This document shows, piece by piece, positions 17,074 to 25,534 of a stretch of DNA of 64,000 bases (position 1 is the first letter of the stretch; the number at the start of each line of letters is the position of its first letter). Origin of the DNA: Rhizomicrobium palustre (GTDB taxonomy: Bacteria > Pseudomonadota > Alphaproteobacteria > Micropepsales > Micropepsaceae); assembly GCF_011761565.1 (NCBI RefSeq), contig NZ_JAASRM010000001.1:1984139-2048138 (forward strand), read 5' to 3'. Position numbers and translations under genes: made by a program. The notes beneath the pieces were generated by a model, which ran no database searches, was not told the origin of the DNA, and was given only the letters and a program-made list of their open reading frames with translations.

Positions 17074-17087
17074 TTGACAAGTCTCAA
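17074..17087 (+). promoter_or_regulatory. FNR/FixK-type box before the universal stress protein
   Basis: TTGACAAGTCTCAA is a perfect TTGA-N6-TCAA palindrome. Its centre is about 72 bases before the stress-protein ATG at 17153. A class II activator site centred at -41.5 would put the transcription start near 17122, which leaves a normal 30-base leader. This supports the start at 17153 over the upstream in-frame start at 17087, which overlaps the box. Confidence 0.75.
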
Positions 17088-17152
17088 TGTCTCGCGCCGC
17101 CAACAGGGCTTTCTTCCCTGAGGGCCACAGCTTTATTCACGTGAGGCATGTC

Positions 17153-18016
17153 ATGTCGTTCCGCAAAATCCTGGTGCCGGTTTCCGGTGTTAATCGTGAT
17201 CGTTTCGCGCTCGGAACGGCGCTCGCCGCGGCCAAGCCTTTCTCGGCGCATGTCGAAGCTCTGTTCGTGCATGCCGATCCGCGCGAGTGCGTGCCGTATG
17301 GCGAGCTGCCGCTGTCGCCCGACATCGTGCAGGATCTGATCGACACCGCCGCCGATCTCGAAAAGGCATCTTCTAAATCGGCGCGTTCCAATGTTGCCGC
17401 CATGGCCGATGAATCCTCAGTGCGCATCGTGGCCGCACCGCAGCGCGGTGAAGGGGTGACCATCTCTTATCTCGAACTGCGTGAGCATCTGCCGCGCGCC
17501 CTCGATAAGGCGGCGCGGCTCTGCGATCTCGTGGTCTTCCCCCCGATCCGGGAGACAGATGACGCCGAGGTGCAGGATGCTTTCATTCGCACGCTGATGA
17601 AGGTCGGCCGCCCTGTGCTGCTTTCTCCGGAGCATTGCCCCGCCACTGTCGGCCAGGCGGTGATTATTGGCTGGGATGGTTCGGTCGCCTCCGCCCATGC
17701 GCTGACTGCCGCCTTGCCCTATTTAAAACAAGCCGGACGTGTGGAAATTCTCACCGTCCAGAGCGGCGCCATTCCCGGTAATGGCAGCGATGTGGTTGCT
17801 TATCTTGCCTTGCATGGGGTGGAGGCGAAAACCCGCTCCCTTTCAAGGGGTGGCGCGCTGACGGCAGAGGTGCTTTTAGACGTCGCGGCCCATGAGGGAT
17901 TCGATCTTCTGGTGGCGGGCGGCTATGGCCATAGCCAGATGGCAGAGGCCATTTTTGGCGGGGTCACAGAACATATCGTGTCGCACCCGCGGATTCCGGT
18001 ATTCATGATGCACTAA
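17153..18016 (+). CDS. Tandem-domain universal stress protein (UspA family)
   Basis: At 287 residues the protein contains two Usp domains. The first begins with FRKILVPVSG and is degenerate; the second begins near residue 165 (AVIIGWDGSVASAHAL) and ends with the nucleotide-binding-type motif LLVAGGYGHSQMAEAIFGGVTEHIV followed by IPVFMMH. Tandem Usps are common in alphaproteobacteria and are often induced by oxygen limitation through FNR/FixK or response regulators. The ATG at 17153 follows GTGAGG by six bases. Position directly after an FNR-like gene and behind an FNR-type box suggests it is a direct target of that regulator; this is inference. Confidence 0.9.
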   Translation: MSFRKILVPVSGVNRDRFALGTALAAAKPFSAHVEALFVHADPRECVPYGELPLSPDIVQDLIDTAADLEKASSKSARSNVAAMADESSVRIVAAPQRGEGVTISYLELREHLPRALDKAARLCDLVVFPPIRETDDAEVQDAFIRTLMKVGRPVLLSPEHCPATVGQAVIIGWDGSVASAHALTAALPYLKQAGRVEILTVQSGAIPGNGSDVVAYLALHGVEAKTRSLSRGGALTAEVLLDVAAHEGFDLLVAGGYGHSQMAEAIFGGVTEHIVSHPRIPVFMMH

Positions 18017-18095
18017 ATCGGCGCCCTCATTCGCATTTTCCTTGCATTGCGTCCGCTCGCTAGGCTTTTCTCGGGCGGCAAAGGAACCATGCGAT

Positions 18096-20786
18096 ATGAC
18101 GACTAGCCTGCAGCTCGACAGCCGCGAAACCATTCGCCTTTTGGGGCGCATTTTAGGGCAGGTCATCAAAGAGCAATACGGCCAAGGGACGGTCGAATTG
18201 TCCCGCGGTCAGGCCGATTTGGACCTTGTGGAGCATATCCGCCGCCAATCGGTGGGCGAACATCGCACCGGCGTCAAAGAAGTGCCGCTGGATAAGCGCC
18301 TCTCCGAGCTCACCCCGCGCGAAGTGCAGCTTCTGATCCGTGCCTTCACGATCTTTTCCCAGCTCGCCAATATCGCCGATGACCATTGGGCGCATTCGGA
18401 AAAGGGGCCCGGCCCCTTGCAGCAGCTGGAGCATCATGCCCGCGTCAGCGCCCGTCAGGTTTCGGCCTATTTCAGCCAGGCGCTGCTGTCGCCGGTAATC
18501 ACGGCCCATCCCACCGAAGTGCGCCGCAAGTCGATTCTGGATCGCGAAACCGACATCGCCCAGCTATTGGACCGGCTCGACAGCGCCAATCTGCATGAAG
18601 GCGAAGATGTCGAGATCGAGCAGGGGCTGAAGCGCGAGATTCGCACCCTGTGGCAGACCCGCATGTTCCGCGCGGTGCGCATTCACGTCACCGACGAGAT
18701 CGAGAATGCGATTTCGATTTTCGCGCGCACCTTCCTCTCGGAATTACCGATGGTGAAGCGCCGTCTGGCGAAACTCTATGGCCTGAACGGTTCAGTACTG
18801 CCTTATCTCAAGCCCGGCTCCTGGGTCGGCGGCGATCGCGACGGCAATCCTTTCGTCACGGCCCAGACGCTCGAATATGCGGTGCGCCGCCAATGCGAGA
18901 CGGTGCTCGATTACTATCTGAATGAGATCAACACGCTCGGCTCGGAGCTCTCGGTCTCGGACGAATTCGTTGGCACCTCGGCGGCGCTGAATGCGCTGGC
19001 GGCGGGTCCCGATCACGTCTCGCGCCATCAGATGGACGAGCCTTATCGGCGCGCTCTGATCACCTGTTATTCGCGGCTCTCGGCGACTCGTAAGGTTCTC
19101 ACCGGCAGTGCGCCTGCGCGGCTGCCGCGCTGGGAAGCAGAGCCTTATGCGACGCCAGAGGAATTCTCCGCCGACCTCACGGTGATCATGGATTCGCTGA
19201 AGGAAAATGGCGATGCCGATTTGGCGGATGGCCGTCTTCTCACGCTGCGCGAAGCGGTGGGCTCTTTCGGCTTCCATCTCGCCACTATGGATATGCGCCA
19301 GAGCTCCGACGTGCATGAGCGCGTGGTCTCCGATCTGTTGCGCGTCGCCGGGGTGACCCCCGCGTATAGCGAGCTCTCGGAAAACGAGCGTATTCAGCTT
19401 CTTTTGAACGAACTGCAGAATCCGCGCCTGTTGCGCTCGCCTTATCGCGAATATGCCGACATTACCCGTTCCGAGCTCGATATCTGCGATAAGGCCGCCG
19501 AGCTGCGCCGCCGCTTTGGCGATGGCGCTATCACCAATTATGTCATCTCTCATACTGAGAGCATTTCGGACTTCCTGGAATGTGCGGTGGTGATGAAGGA
19601 AGCCGGGCTCTTTGTGCCGGGTGAAACCCCGCGCGCGGCTTTGCGTATCGTGCCTCTGTTCGAAACCATCCGCGATCTTCGCGCCGCAGATGACATCATG
19701 CGCGGCTGGCTCGACATGCCGTTTGTCCAGCGCCTGTTGGAAGGCCAAGGCTCGATCCAGGAAGCGATGATCGGCTATTCCGACTCCAACAAGGATGGCG
19801 GCTATCTCACCTCGAATTGGGAAATCCGCACCTCCATCGCGCGGCTGACCTATCTCGCCTCTGTGCGTGGCATCCGCATGCGCTTCTTCCATGGCCGTGG
19901 CGGTGCTGTGGGCCGCGGCGGCGGCTCGTCCTTTGATGCTATTCGCGCGCTGCCTTGCGGGGCATCCTCCAGCGGTATCCGCATTACCGAGCAGGGCGAA
20001 GTGGTGTCGTCGAAATACGGCAACCCCGATATCGGCAAGAAGAGCCTTGAGACCATCATCGTGGCGGCGCTGCTTTCGGAGCTGAACCACGAGACTGACG
20101 CGGCGGATGGCGAAGCGGCCATTCTTCTGTCCAATATGAGCGAGGAGGCCTTCAAGGCCTATCGCGCCTTGGTCTACGAAACCCCGGGATTCGATCAGTA
20201 TTTCCGCCAGTCGACGCCTCTGCCGGAAATCTCCGATTTGAAGATCGGCTCGCGCCCGGCTTCGCGCACCCAATCGGCCCGCATTGAAGATCTGCGCGCG
20301 ATTCCTTGGGTGTTCTCCTGGTCTCAGGCGCGCATCATGCTGCCGGGCTGGTATGGTTTCGGCACGGCCGTGCGCGAAACCGGTATCGACCATTTGCGTC
20401 CGCTCTATAAGAACTCGCCGTTCTTCCGTACGACTGTATCAAACATGGAAATGGTGCTCGCCAAATCCTCGCTCACCATCGCGCGGCGCTATTCGGAGCT
20501 GGTGGAAGACAAGGTGATGGCACGCGGGATTTTCGCCCGCATCGAAGAGGAATGGCGCCGGACCGTGGAAGCGATTTTGCAGCTTACCGAGCAATCAGCG
20601 CTGCTTGAACGCAGCCCGAAGCTGCGCAATTCGATTCGCCTGCGTTTGCCCTATATCGATGCGCTGAACCACTTGCAGGTGGATTTGCTCCGCCGACGCA
20701 GGGCGGGCGACGACAGCGAAGGCACCAGCCGCGCCATTCACATGTCGATCAACGGTGTCTCGGCGGGCCTGCGCAACTCCGGCTAA
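18096..20786 (+). CDS. ppc: Phosphoenolpyruvate carboxylase
   Basis: This cytoplasmic enzyme adds bicarbonate to PEP to make oxaloacetate, replenishing the TCA cycle or feeding reductive succinate formation under anoxia. The 896-residue length is normal. Catalytic motifs are present: AHPTE with H138 (same number as in the E. coli enzyme), GGDRDGNPFVT near 245, YSDSNKDGG near 560, the glycine-rich loop FHGRGGAVGRGGG near 600, EQGEVVSSKYGN near 632, and the C-terminal NG-x-x-AGLRNSG. The ATG at 18096 follows AAGGA by ten bases; the in-frame start at 18042 is less likely. The gene is followed by a hairpin and a convergent regulator. Confidence 0.96.
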   Translation: MTTSLQLDSRETIRLLGRILGQVIKEQYGQGTVELSRGQADLDLVEHIRRQSVGEHRTGVKEVPLDKRLSELTPREVQLLIRAFTIFSQLANIADDHWAHSEKGPGPLQQLEHHARVSARQVSAYFSQALLSPVITAHPTEVRRKSILDRETDIAQLLDRLDSANLHEGEDVEIEQGLKREIRTLWQTRMFRAVRIHVTDEIENAISIFARTFLSELPMVKRRLAKLYGLNGSVLPYLKPGSWVGGDRDGNPFVTAQTLEYAVRRQCETVLDYYLNEINTLGSELSVSDEFVGTSAALNALAAGPDHVSRHQMDEPYRRALITCYSRLSATRKVLTGSAPARLPRWEAEPYATPEEFSADLTVIMDSLKENGDADLADGRLLTLREAVGSFGFHLATMDMRQSSDVHERVVSDLLRVAGVTPAYSELSENERIQLLLNELQNPRLLRSPYREYADITRSELDICDKAAELRRRFGDGAITNYVISHTESISDFLECAVVMKEAGLFVPGETPRAALRIVPLFETIRDLRAADDIMRGWLDMPFVQRLLEGQGSIQEAMIGYSDSNKDGGYLTSNWEIRTSIARLTYLASVRGIRMRFFHGRGGAVGRGGGSSFDAIRALPCGASSSGIRITEQGEVVSSKYGNPDIGKKSLETIIVAALLSELNHETDAADGEAAILLSNMSEEAFKAYRALVYETPGFDQYFRQSTPLPEISDLKIGSRPASRTQSARIEDLRAIPWVFSWSQARIMLPGWYGFGTAVRETGIDHLRPLYKNSPFFRTTVSNMEMVLAKSSLTIARRYSELVEDKVMARGIFARIEEEWRRTVEAILQLTEQSALLERSPKLRNSIRLRLPYIDALNHLQVDLLRRRRAGDDSEGTSRAIHMSINGVSAGLRNSG

Positions 20787-20801
20787 GCCGAGATGAAAGC
20801 G

Positions 20802-20841
20802 AGAGCGAAATCGCCCTGAAGTTTGGGGGCGACTTCGCTCT
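20802..20841. terminator. Terminator-like hairpin between ppc and the XRE gene
   Basis: AGAGCGAA-A-TCGCC pairs with GGCGA-C-TTCGCTCT around a 12-base loop, giving 13 pairs with one internal mismatch. It lies 15 bases after the ppc stop and just beyond the convergent regulator's stop. No T-run follows on either strand, so its action as an intrinsic terminator is uncertain. Confidence 0.5.
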
Positions 20842-20853
20842 TGAGAGGCGGCT

Positions 20854-21282
20854 TTAGACCGTCTCTTCGCTCACAGCATAAAGCTCGGCGTTCTTGCCCT
20901 CGGCCAATTGCTTGGCGAGGTTGAGAATCGCGCGCCGGTGCTTGGCCGACGTGATCGAGGCATAGGCATCGAGCAGCTCGGTGGCGCCGGGCTCGCTCAG
21001 CGAAGCCAGATGCCGCGAGAAGGGTTCTGCCCCATTAGGACGATCAAGATCGCCGATAATATCGACGATGCCGCACTTCAGGGCCTGCGCGATTTCGACC
21101 AGGCGCGAAAAGCTGACGCGATTCGTGCCGTGTTCGTATTTTTGAACCTGTTGGAACGTGATCCCGACTTCGCGGGCGAGTTGCTCCTGAGAGAAGCCGA
21201 GCTCGCGGCGGCGGAGGCGGATGCGCGATCCGAGGGCCACATCAAGGGGATGCGGAGAACCGGTCTCCGTGGTCTTCGACAT
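20854..21282 (-). CDS. XRE-family helix-turn-helix regulator
   Basis: A 142-residue protein with an N-terminal Cro/C1-type DNA-binding domain (about residues 17-72: IRLRRRELGFSQEQLAREVGITFQQVQKYEHG). A short C-terminal helical part follows (about 95-130), of a type widespread in alphaproteobacteria. Such single-domain regulators often control cell-envelope or stress genes. It diverges from the exopolysaccharide operon across a 448-base region, so control of that operon is a reasonable guess. No ligand or Fe-S site is visible. Confidence 0.88.
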   Translation of the reverse strand: MSKTTETGSPHPLDVALGSRIRLRRRELGFSQEQLAREVGITFQQVQKYEHGTNRVSFSRLVEIAQALKCGIVDIIGDLDRPNGAEPFSRHLASLSEPGATELLDAYASITSAKHRRAILNLAKQLAEGKNAELYAVSEETV

Positions 21283-21730
21283 AACTGTGCCTTCTATCCT
21301 TCAAAAAGTAAGCACCCCAACTCCTGCAAGCGTCTGTGCCCCAGATTTTTAGTGCGCGTCCCTCGCGCAGCCGGGAGTTGAAGCGAATTCGATGCGATTT
21401 TCACCGCTTCTCTGGACCTAAAGTTAATCAGCCATTGTGGCGCAACTATAGCGATCCTTTACGCCTGGTTGCACCGCACTGTGCCCGGAGCAAATCCCCC
21501 ATATGTCTGCGCCGGTTGCGTGTGATCTTTGCGTTGCGTCGGGGATGAATTCAAGTCCGACTTGTTAGCGGCCTTTACCATTTGCTGTCCCGAAGCGGTA
21601 CGCTCGCCTCCTCGTATGTTTACCTATCTTGTACAAGCGGGCTCTTTCCGTCGCGATTTGGGACGGCAAATGTGCCTTTCTCCTGGCACCGCTCCTGCAA
21701 TGGCAGCCCCGAGACCTTTCGGGGGCAAGC
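21283..21730. other. Divergent regulatory region upstream of the exopolysaccharide operon
   Basis: No convincing gene is present. Short open frames lack ribosome sites and resemblance to known families. The region must hold the promoters of both the XRE gene and the operon starting at 21731. One palindrome, CTTGTACAAG at 21628-21637, is a possible operator, without further support. Confidence 0.5.
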
Positions 21731-22462
21731 ATGCAGCACGACATCGCCTATGACACCGCAGCCGGCAGCCAGAGCATTACGCGTGCGATTGGCCGTGTCA
21801 TCTCCCCTATCGCCTTTCTTCCGGCCGATGCTGCCGAGTTTTTCACGCCCGTAAATACCAACAAAAACTGGCTTTCCGGCGAGGGTAAACGGCTTTTCGA
21901 TCTTGCTATCGCCTTGCCTCTGCTCATCGTTCTCGCCCCCTTGCTAGCCGCGATCGCGCTGGCGGTGCGCCTGGAGACCAAGGGCCCGGCGCTGTTTCGC
22001 CAGACCCGCTCGGGAATGTGCGGGCGGCCTTTCAAGATTTTTAAATTCCGCACCATGACGGTGCAGGAAGACGGTGCCAGCGTGGTACAGGCGCGCGAGG
22101 CTGATCCGCGTGTCACCCGGCTTGGTGCATTCTTGCGCCGTTACAGCCTGGACGAGCTGCCGCAACTTCTGAACGTAATTTTGGGCGATATGTCGCTTGT
22201 CGGTCCTCGTCCGCATGCCATGGCGCACGATGATTTCTACCAAAGCCGTATCAGCGAATACCGCCACCGCTTCGCCGCCAAGCCGGGCATGACGGGCTGG
22301 GCCCAGGTGAATGGCCTGCGTGGACCGACCCCCGCCCTTGAGCAGATGACCTCGCGGGTTTCCCACGATGTGTTCTACGTCCGCCGTGCGAGCTTCTCCT
22401 TCGATCTTAAAGTTCTTCTCAGCACGCCGATCGAAATCATCCGGCCAAGGAACGCCGTCTGA
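21731..22462 (+). CDS. Initiating sugar-phosphate transferase (ExoY/WbaP-type)
   Basis: This inner-membrane enzyme of the bacterial sugar transferase family transfers the first sugar-1-phosphate to undecaprenyl phosphate and so starts repeat-unit synthesis. The 243 residues show one membrane segment (LFDLAIALPLLIVLAPLLAA, about 53-80) preceded by K-R-L-F-D. The family core follows: FKIFKFRTM, RYSLDELPQLLNVILGDMSLVGPRP with the catalytic Asp-Glu, and KPGMTGWAQVNG. I chose the ATG at 21731 behind a G-rich element; the in-frame extension to 21629 is not conserved. It is the first gene of the operon and overlaps the next start by one base (TGATG). Confidence 0.92.
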   Translation: MQHDIAYDTAAGSQSITRAIGRVISPIAFLPADAAEFFTPVNTNKNWLSGEGKRLFDLAIALPLLIVLAPLLAAIALAVRLETKGPALFRQTRSGMCGRPFKIFKFRTMTVQEDGASVVQAREADPRVTRLGAFLRRYSLDELPQLLNVILGDMSLVGPRPHAMAHDDFYQSRISEYRHRFAAKPGMTGWAQVNGLRGPTPALEQMTSRVSHDVFYVRRASFSFDLKVLLSTPIEIIRPRNAV

Positions 22463-23292
22463 TGCGCACGACGCTCGCCCGCAAAGCCGATCCGGCCGCC
22501 GCGCCCATGGCACATCTTCGTGAACGCCGCTCCGGCGCCCGTGTTTATTCACGCGCCACCGTGGGAGGTCTGCCGACGGCCTGCGTCTCGCGCCAGCAGC
22601 TTGTGCAGGTGATGGTGGGCGATTGTCTTGCCGCCCGCGAAGGCAACCGCGCGCCGAAACTGGTGTTCGCCTCTAACGGTCATGCTATCGCGATGGCGGC
22701 GATGGATATGAATTTCCGGGAGCTGTTTCACAAAGCCGATCTCATCCATGCCGATGGCGAGCCGGTGGTGTTTGCTTCCAAGCTTCTGGCTGCCACGCCT
22801 GTCCCGGAACGCAGTGCCACCACCGATTTTATTTTCGATGCGGCCAAGGCCGCCGGAGAGCATGGGCTCAAATTCTATCTCCTCGGCTCGACCGAAGAGA
22901 TCAACGCGCGCGCAGTCGAAAAGCTGAAAGAAGCTTATCCCGGCGTGGAAATCGTCGGCCGCCGCAATGGCTATTTCAGCCGCGACGACGAAGCCGCCAT
23001 TTGTGAGGACATCAACGCCTCCGGCGCGGATGTGCTTTGGGTGGGGCTTGGCGTGCCATTCGAGTACGAGTTCACCCTGCGCAACAAAATGCGGCTTAAG
23101 GCCGGCTGGGTCGTGACCTGCGGCGGCTGTTTCAATTTCGCCGCTGGCGATTACGTGCGGGCGCCGGGCTGGATGCAGAAAACCGGGCTTGAATGGCTGC
23201 ACCGGCTGTGGCGCGAACCGCGCCGTCTGTTCTGGCGCTATGCCATCACCAACCCTGTCGCGATCGCGATGCTGGCCATGAAAACTTCGTAA
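22462..23292 (+). CDS. WecG/TagA/CpsF-family glycosyltransferase
   Basis: The product has 276 residues and belongs to the family that adds N-acetylmannosamine-type or glucuronyl sugars to lipid-linked intermediates (GT26). Family signs include FASNGHAIAMAAMD near 70, the H-A-D-G-E/P motif (IHADGEPVVF) near 96, YLLGSTEE near 140, and VLWVGLGVPFEYEF near 190. RAPGWMQKTGLEWLHRLWREPRRLFWRY towards the end is a strong fingerprint. It is cytoplasmic or membrane-associated. Its start overlaps the stop of the initiating transferase, so it probably adds the second sugar of the repeat unit. Confidence 0.92.
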   Translation: MRTTLARKADPAAAPMAHLRERRSGARVYSRATVGGLPTACVSRQQLVQVMVGDCLAAREGNRAPKLVFASNGHAIAMAAMDMNFRELFHKADLIHADGEPVVFASKLLAATPVPERSATTDFIFDAAKAAGEHGLKFYLLGSTEEINARAVEKLKEAYPGVEIVGRRNGYFSRDDEAAICEDINASGADVLWVGLGVPFEYEFTLRNKMRLKAGWVVTCGGCFNFAAGDYVRAPGWMQKTGLEWLHRLWREPRRLFWRYAITNPVAIAMLAMKTS

Positions 23293-23349
23293 TCCAAACT
23301 GGCGCGCGCTTTGCGAGGTGATGCCCGAACGTTTCACTTGGGCACAGCC

Positions 23350-24615
23350 ATGTCATCTTTGGGTCTCGCCGACGGTAGCTCTGCCGTTCTGAAATCGGCC
23401 TACCGCTATGCGGTGTCGGCGGCTGGCCCGGTAGCGATTTCGGGGGCCCATTTCCTGGCCTCGCTGTGCTTTCTGCGCCTTTTGGCACCAGCCGATTTCG
23501 GCCATTTCTCCTTTCTTCTGATCGTGGTGCCGTTCTGCCTCTCGCTCACCGGCGCGGCCTTGGGGGCGCCCGCCTCCATGACCCGAGGCAGGGATGCGGT
23601 CACGGCCCGCGCGGAGCTTCTCACGCTGCAAAAGGCAAGTCTCATCGTCTCGCTCCTGGCCGGCATCGGCGTGACGGCCATGATGGCGCTGACGGGCGCC
23701 CATTTTGAAACCGCGCTGCTCTTCGGGCTTTATGGGGCGGGCACGACGCTGCGCTGCTTCGCCCGCTCGCACGCCAATGTGCTGGCGCGGATTGAACGGG
23801 CGGCGGGCTCTGATCTTGCCTATAGCCTCGTTCTGGTGATGGGGCTCGGCCTTCTAGCCGCTACGGGTCGTTTTTCGCTCGATACCGCCGCGATGATGAT
23901 GGTCGCCGCCACCGCGGTTTCGCTTCTCCCCTTTGGGCAGGACTATGCCGCCAGCCTTGCCGCCTCCCGCAATGCGCCGCTGAAAACCTATCTGCCGATG
24001 TGGCAGGCGGTCACCCGCTGGTCGCTTCTGGGCGTCGCCCTCACCGAGGTGGCGGTCAACTGCCATGCCTATCTCGTCACCTTCCTCAGCGGGCCGGGGG
24101 CGTTCGGCCTTTTGGCGCTGGGAGCCTTATTCATGCGTCCGGCCTCGCTGGTGCTGGGTGCCTTGCCGGATATCGACCAGCCGCTGATGACCAAGAAGCT
24201 CGCCGCGGGGGACGTCAAAGGCGCCTTTCGCGTGGTTAACGAATTTCGAACGGCAGCCGGTGCAGTCTTGGCGGGAACGGTAGTTTTGGCGGTCGTGCTC
24301 GTGGTGTTTTTTCCCACCTTGTTGCTGAAGCATTACGCGGTGAACGACGTCTGGGTGGTTCTGGCCTTCTGGACGGCGATTACAGCCTTGCGCGCCCTGC
24401 GCACGCCTGAGGCTGTGTTTGTGATGGCGACAGGCGGCTATTCCAAGCTCGCCTGGATATCGGCTGTATCGGGCGCGGTGGCATTGGCTGCCACGCTGGC
24501 GTTGCTGCTGTCTGCGGGGCCCCTCTATGCGCTCGGCGGTATCGCGCTGGGCGAAGTGGTGATGCTGGCCATGCTTCTCCCCCTCAACAAACCGTGGAGG
24601 GCGCGGCGTGGCTGA
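23350..24615 (+). CDS. Wzx-like polysaccharide flippase/membrane protein
   Basis: A 421-residue protein with about 12 hydrophobic segments and the fold pattern of polysaccharide-transport (MATE/MVF-like) flippases. It would move the lipid-linked repeat unit across the inner membrane. Sequence signs are the N-terminal segment with FLASLCFLRLLAPADFGHFSFLL, typical of the family's first helices, and the alternating short loops throughout. The start is uncertain: the ATG at 23350 has only a weak upstream G-rich element, and a TTG at 23311 is in frame. The C-terminus overlaps the GTG start of the next glycosyltransferase by eight bases. Confidence 0.82.
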   Translation: MSSLGLADGSSAVLKSAYRYAVSAAGPVAISGAHFLASLCFLRLLAPADFGHFSFLLIVVPFCLSLTGAALGAPASMTRGRDAVTARAELLTLQKASLIVSLLAGIGVTAMMALTGAHFETALLFGLYGAGTTLRCFARSHANVLARIERAAGSDLAYSLVLVMGLGLLAATGRFSLDTAAMMMVAATAVSLLPFGQDYAASLAASRNAPLKTYLPMWQAVTRWSLLGVALTEVAVNCHAYLVTFLSGPGAFGLLALGALFMRPASLVLGALPDIDQPLMTKKLAAGDVKGAFRVVNEFRTAAGAVLAGTVVLAVVLVVFFPTLLLKHYAVNDVWVVLAFWTAITALRALRTPEAVFVMATGGYSKLAWISAVSGAVALAATLALLLSAGPLYALGGIALGEVVMLAMLLPLNKPWRARRG

Positions 24616-25534
24616 AATCATTGTCGCCATCCCGACGTTTAAGCGCCCGGAAAGCCTCAAACGGCTTCTGATCGCGCTGGAAACTCTGGAAACCCAGCAT
24701 CGCGTGATCGTGGTGGTGGCCGACAATGACGCCGAAGACCGTCAGGGCTATGATCTCTGCCGCAAGCTGTCGCTCTCCTATCGCTGGCCGCTCGACCCGA
24801 TCCTGACACCTGAGCGGGGTATCGCTCAGGTCCGAAATTCGTTGGTCGTGCGCGCGCTGAGCTATCCTGCCGCTACCTATATCGCCATGCTGGACGATGA
24901 TGAATGGCCATCGGCGCAATGGCTCGATGAACTCGTGCGTGTGCAGGCGGAAACCGGCGCGGCGGTGGTAGAAGGCTCCATCCTGTTCGAGACGGGCGAG
25001 GGTGCTCCCGATTTTCAGCCCGGTTTCGATGGCGTCTCTTCCATGCGCCGTCCCACGGGACCGACGCCTATGCTGGAAGGGGCGGGCAATATCCTCATCA
25101 CGCGCGCGTGTCTCGAAGCCATGTTGGCGCCCTGGTTTGATCCGGATTTTGCACTGACAGGTGGGGAAGACAGAGATTTCTTCGAGCGGGTGAAAGCCTC
25201 TGGTGGACATTTCGCCTGGTCAGATGAGGCGCTCGCCTACACAAGTGTGCCCGCCTTGCGCCAAAATCTGGGTTGGGTGCTGCGCCGCGCCTATGGCATC
25301 GGCAATACCGAGATGCGGATATTCCTGAAATACCGCCCAACACTCGCCGCGCGCTTGCGCGAATGCGCCAAGGTGGTCGTCGCTTTATTCGCCATGCCGG
25401 TGATCGGCCTGGCCACGACACATTCGCCGCGCCGCTCGGCCGAGGCTTGGCGCAGGTTCTACCGCAATATGGGCAAGCTCGCTGCGCTCGCGGGGCATGT
25501 CCATCAACCCTATGCGGTGACCCATGGCGATTGA
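24608..25534 (+). CDS. Family 2 glycosyltransferase
   Basis: This 308-residue GT-A enzyme has the nucleotide-sugar-binding start IVAIPTFKRPESLKRLL and VVVADNDAEDRQG, and a metal-binding D-D-D-E run (MLDDDEWPSAQWLDELV) near residue 96. GGEDRDFFERV near 180 resembles the catalytic E-D region of the family. A hydrophobic stretch near the C-terminus (VVVALFAMPVIGLATT) may anchor it to the membrane. The GTG start at 24608 follows GGAGG by seven bases and overlaps the flippase gene. It probably adds a sugar within the repeat unit; donor and linkage cannot be read from sequence. Confidence 0.88.
   Translation: MAEIIVAIPTFKRPESLKRLLIALETLETQHRVIVVVADNDAEDRQGYDLCRKLSLSYRWPLDPILTPERGIAQVRNSLVVRALSYPAATYIAMLDDDEWPSAQWLDELVRVQAETGAAVVEGSILFETGEGAPDFQPGFDGVSSMRRPTGPTPMLEGAGNILITRACLEAMLAPWFDPDFALTGGEDRDFFERVKASGGHFAWSDEALAYTSVPALRQNLGWVLRRAYGIGNTEMRIFLKYRPTLAARLRECAKVVVALFAMPVIGLATTHSPRRSAEAWRRFYRNMGKLAALAGHVHQPYAVTHGD

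Noticed and set aside
18792-20393. 533-codon minus-strand frame opposite ppc, and a similar one at 57333-59102 opposite the receptor
   Set aside because: Both lie wholly inside recognised genes on the other strand and show no family features.
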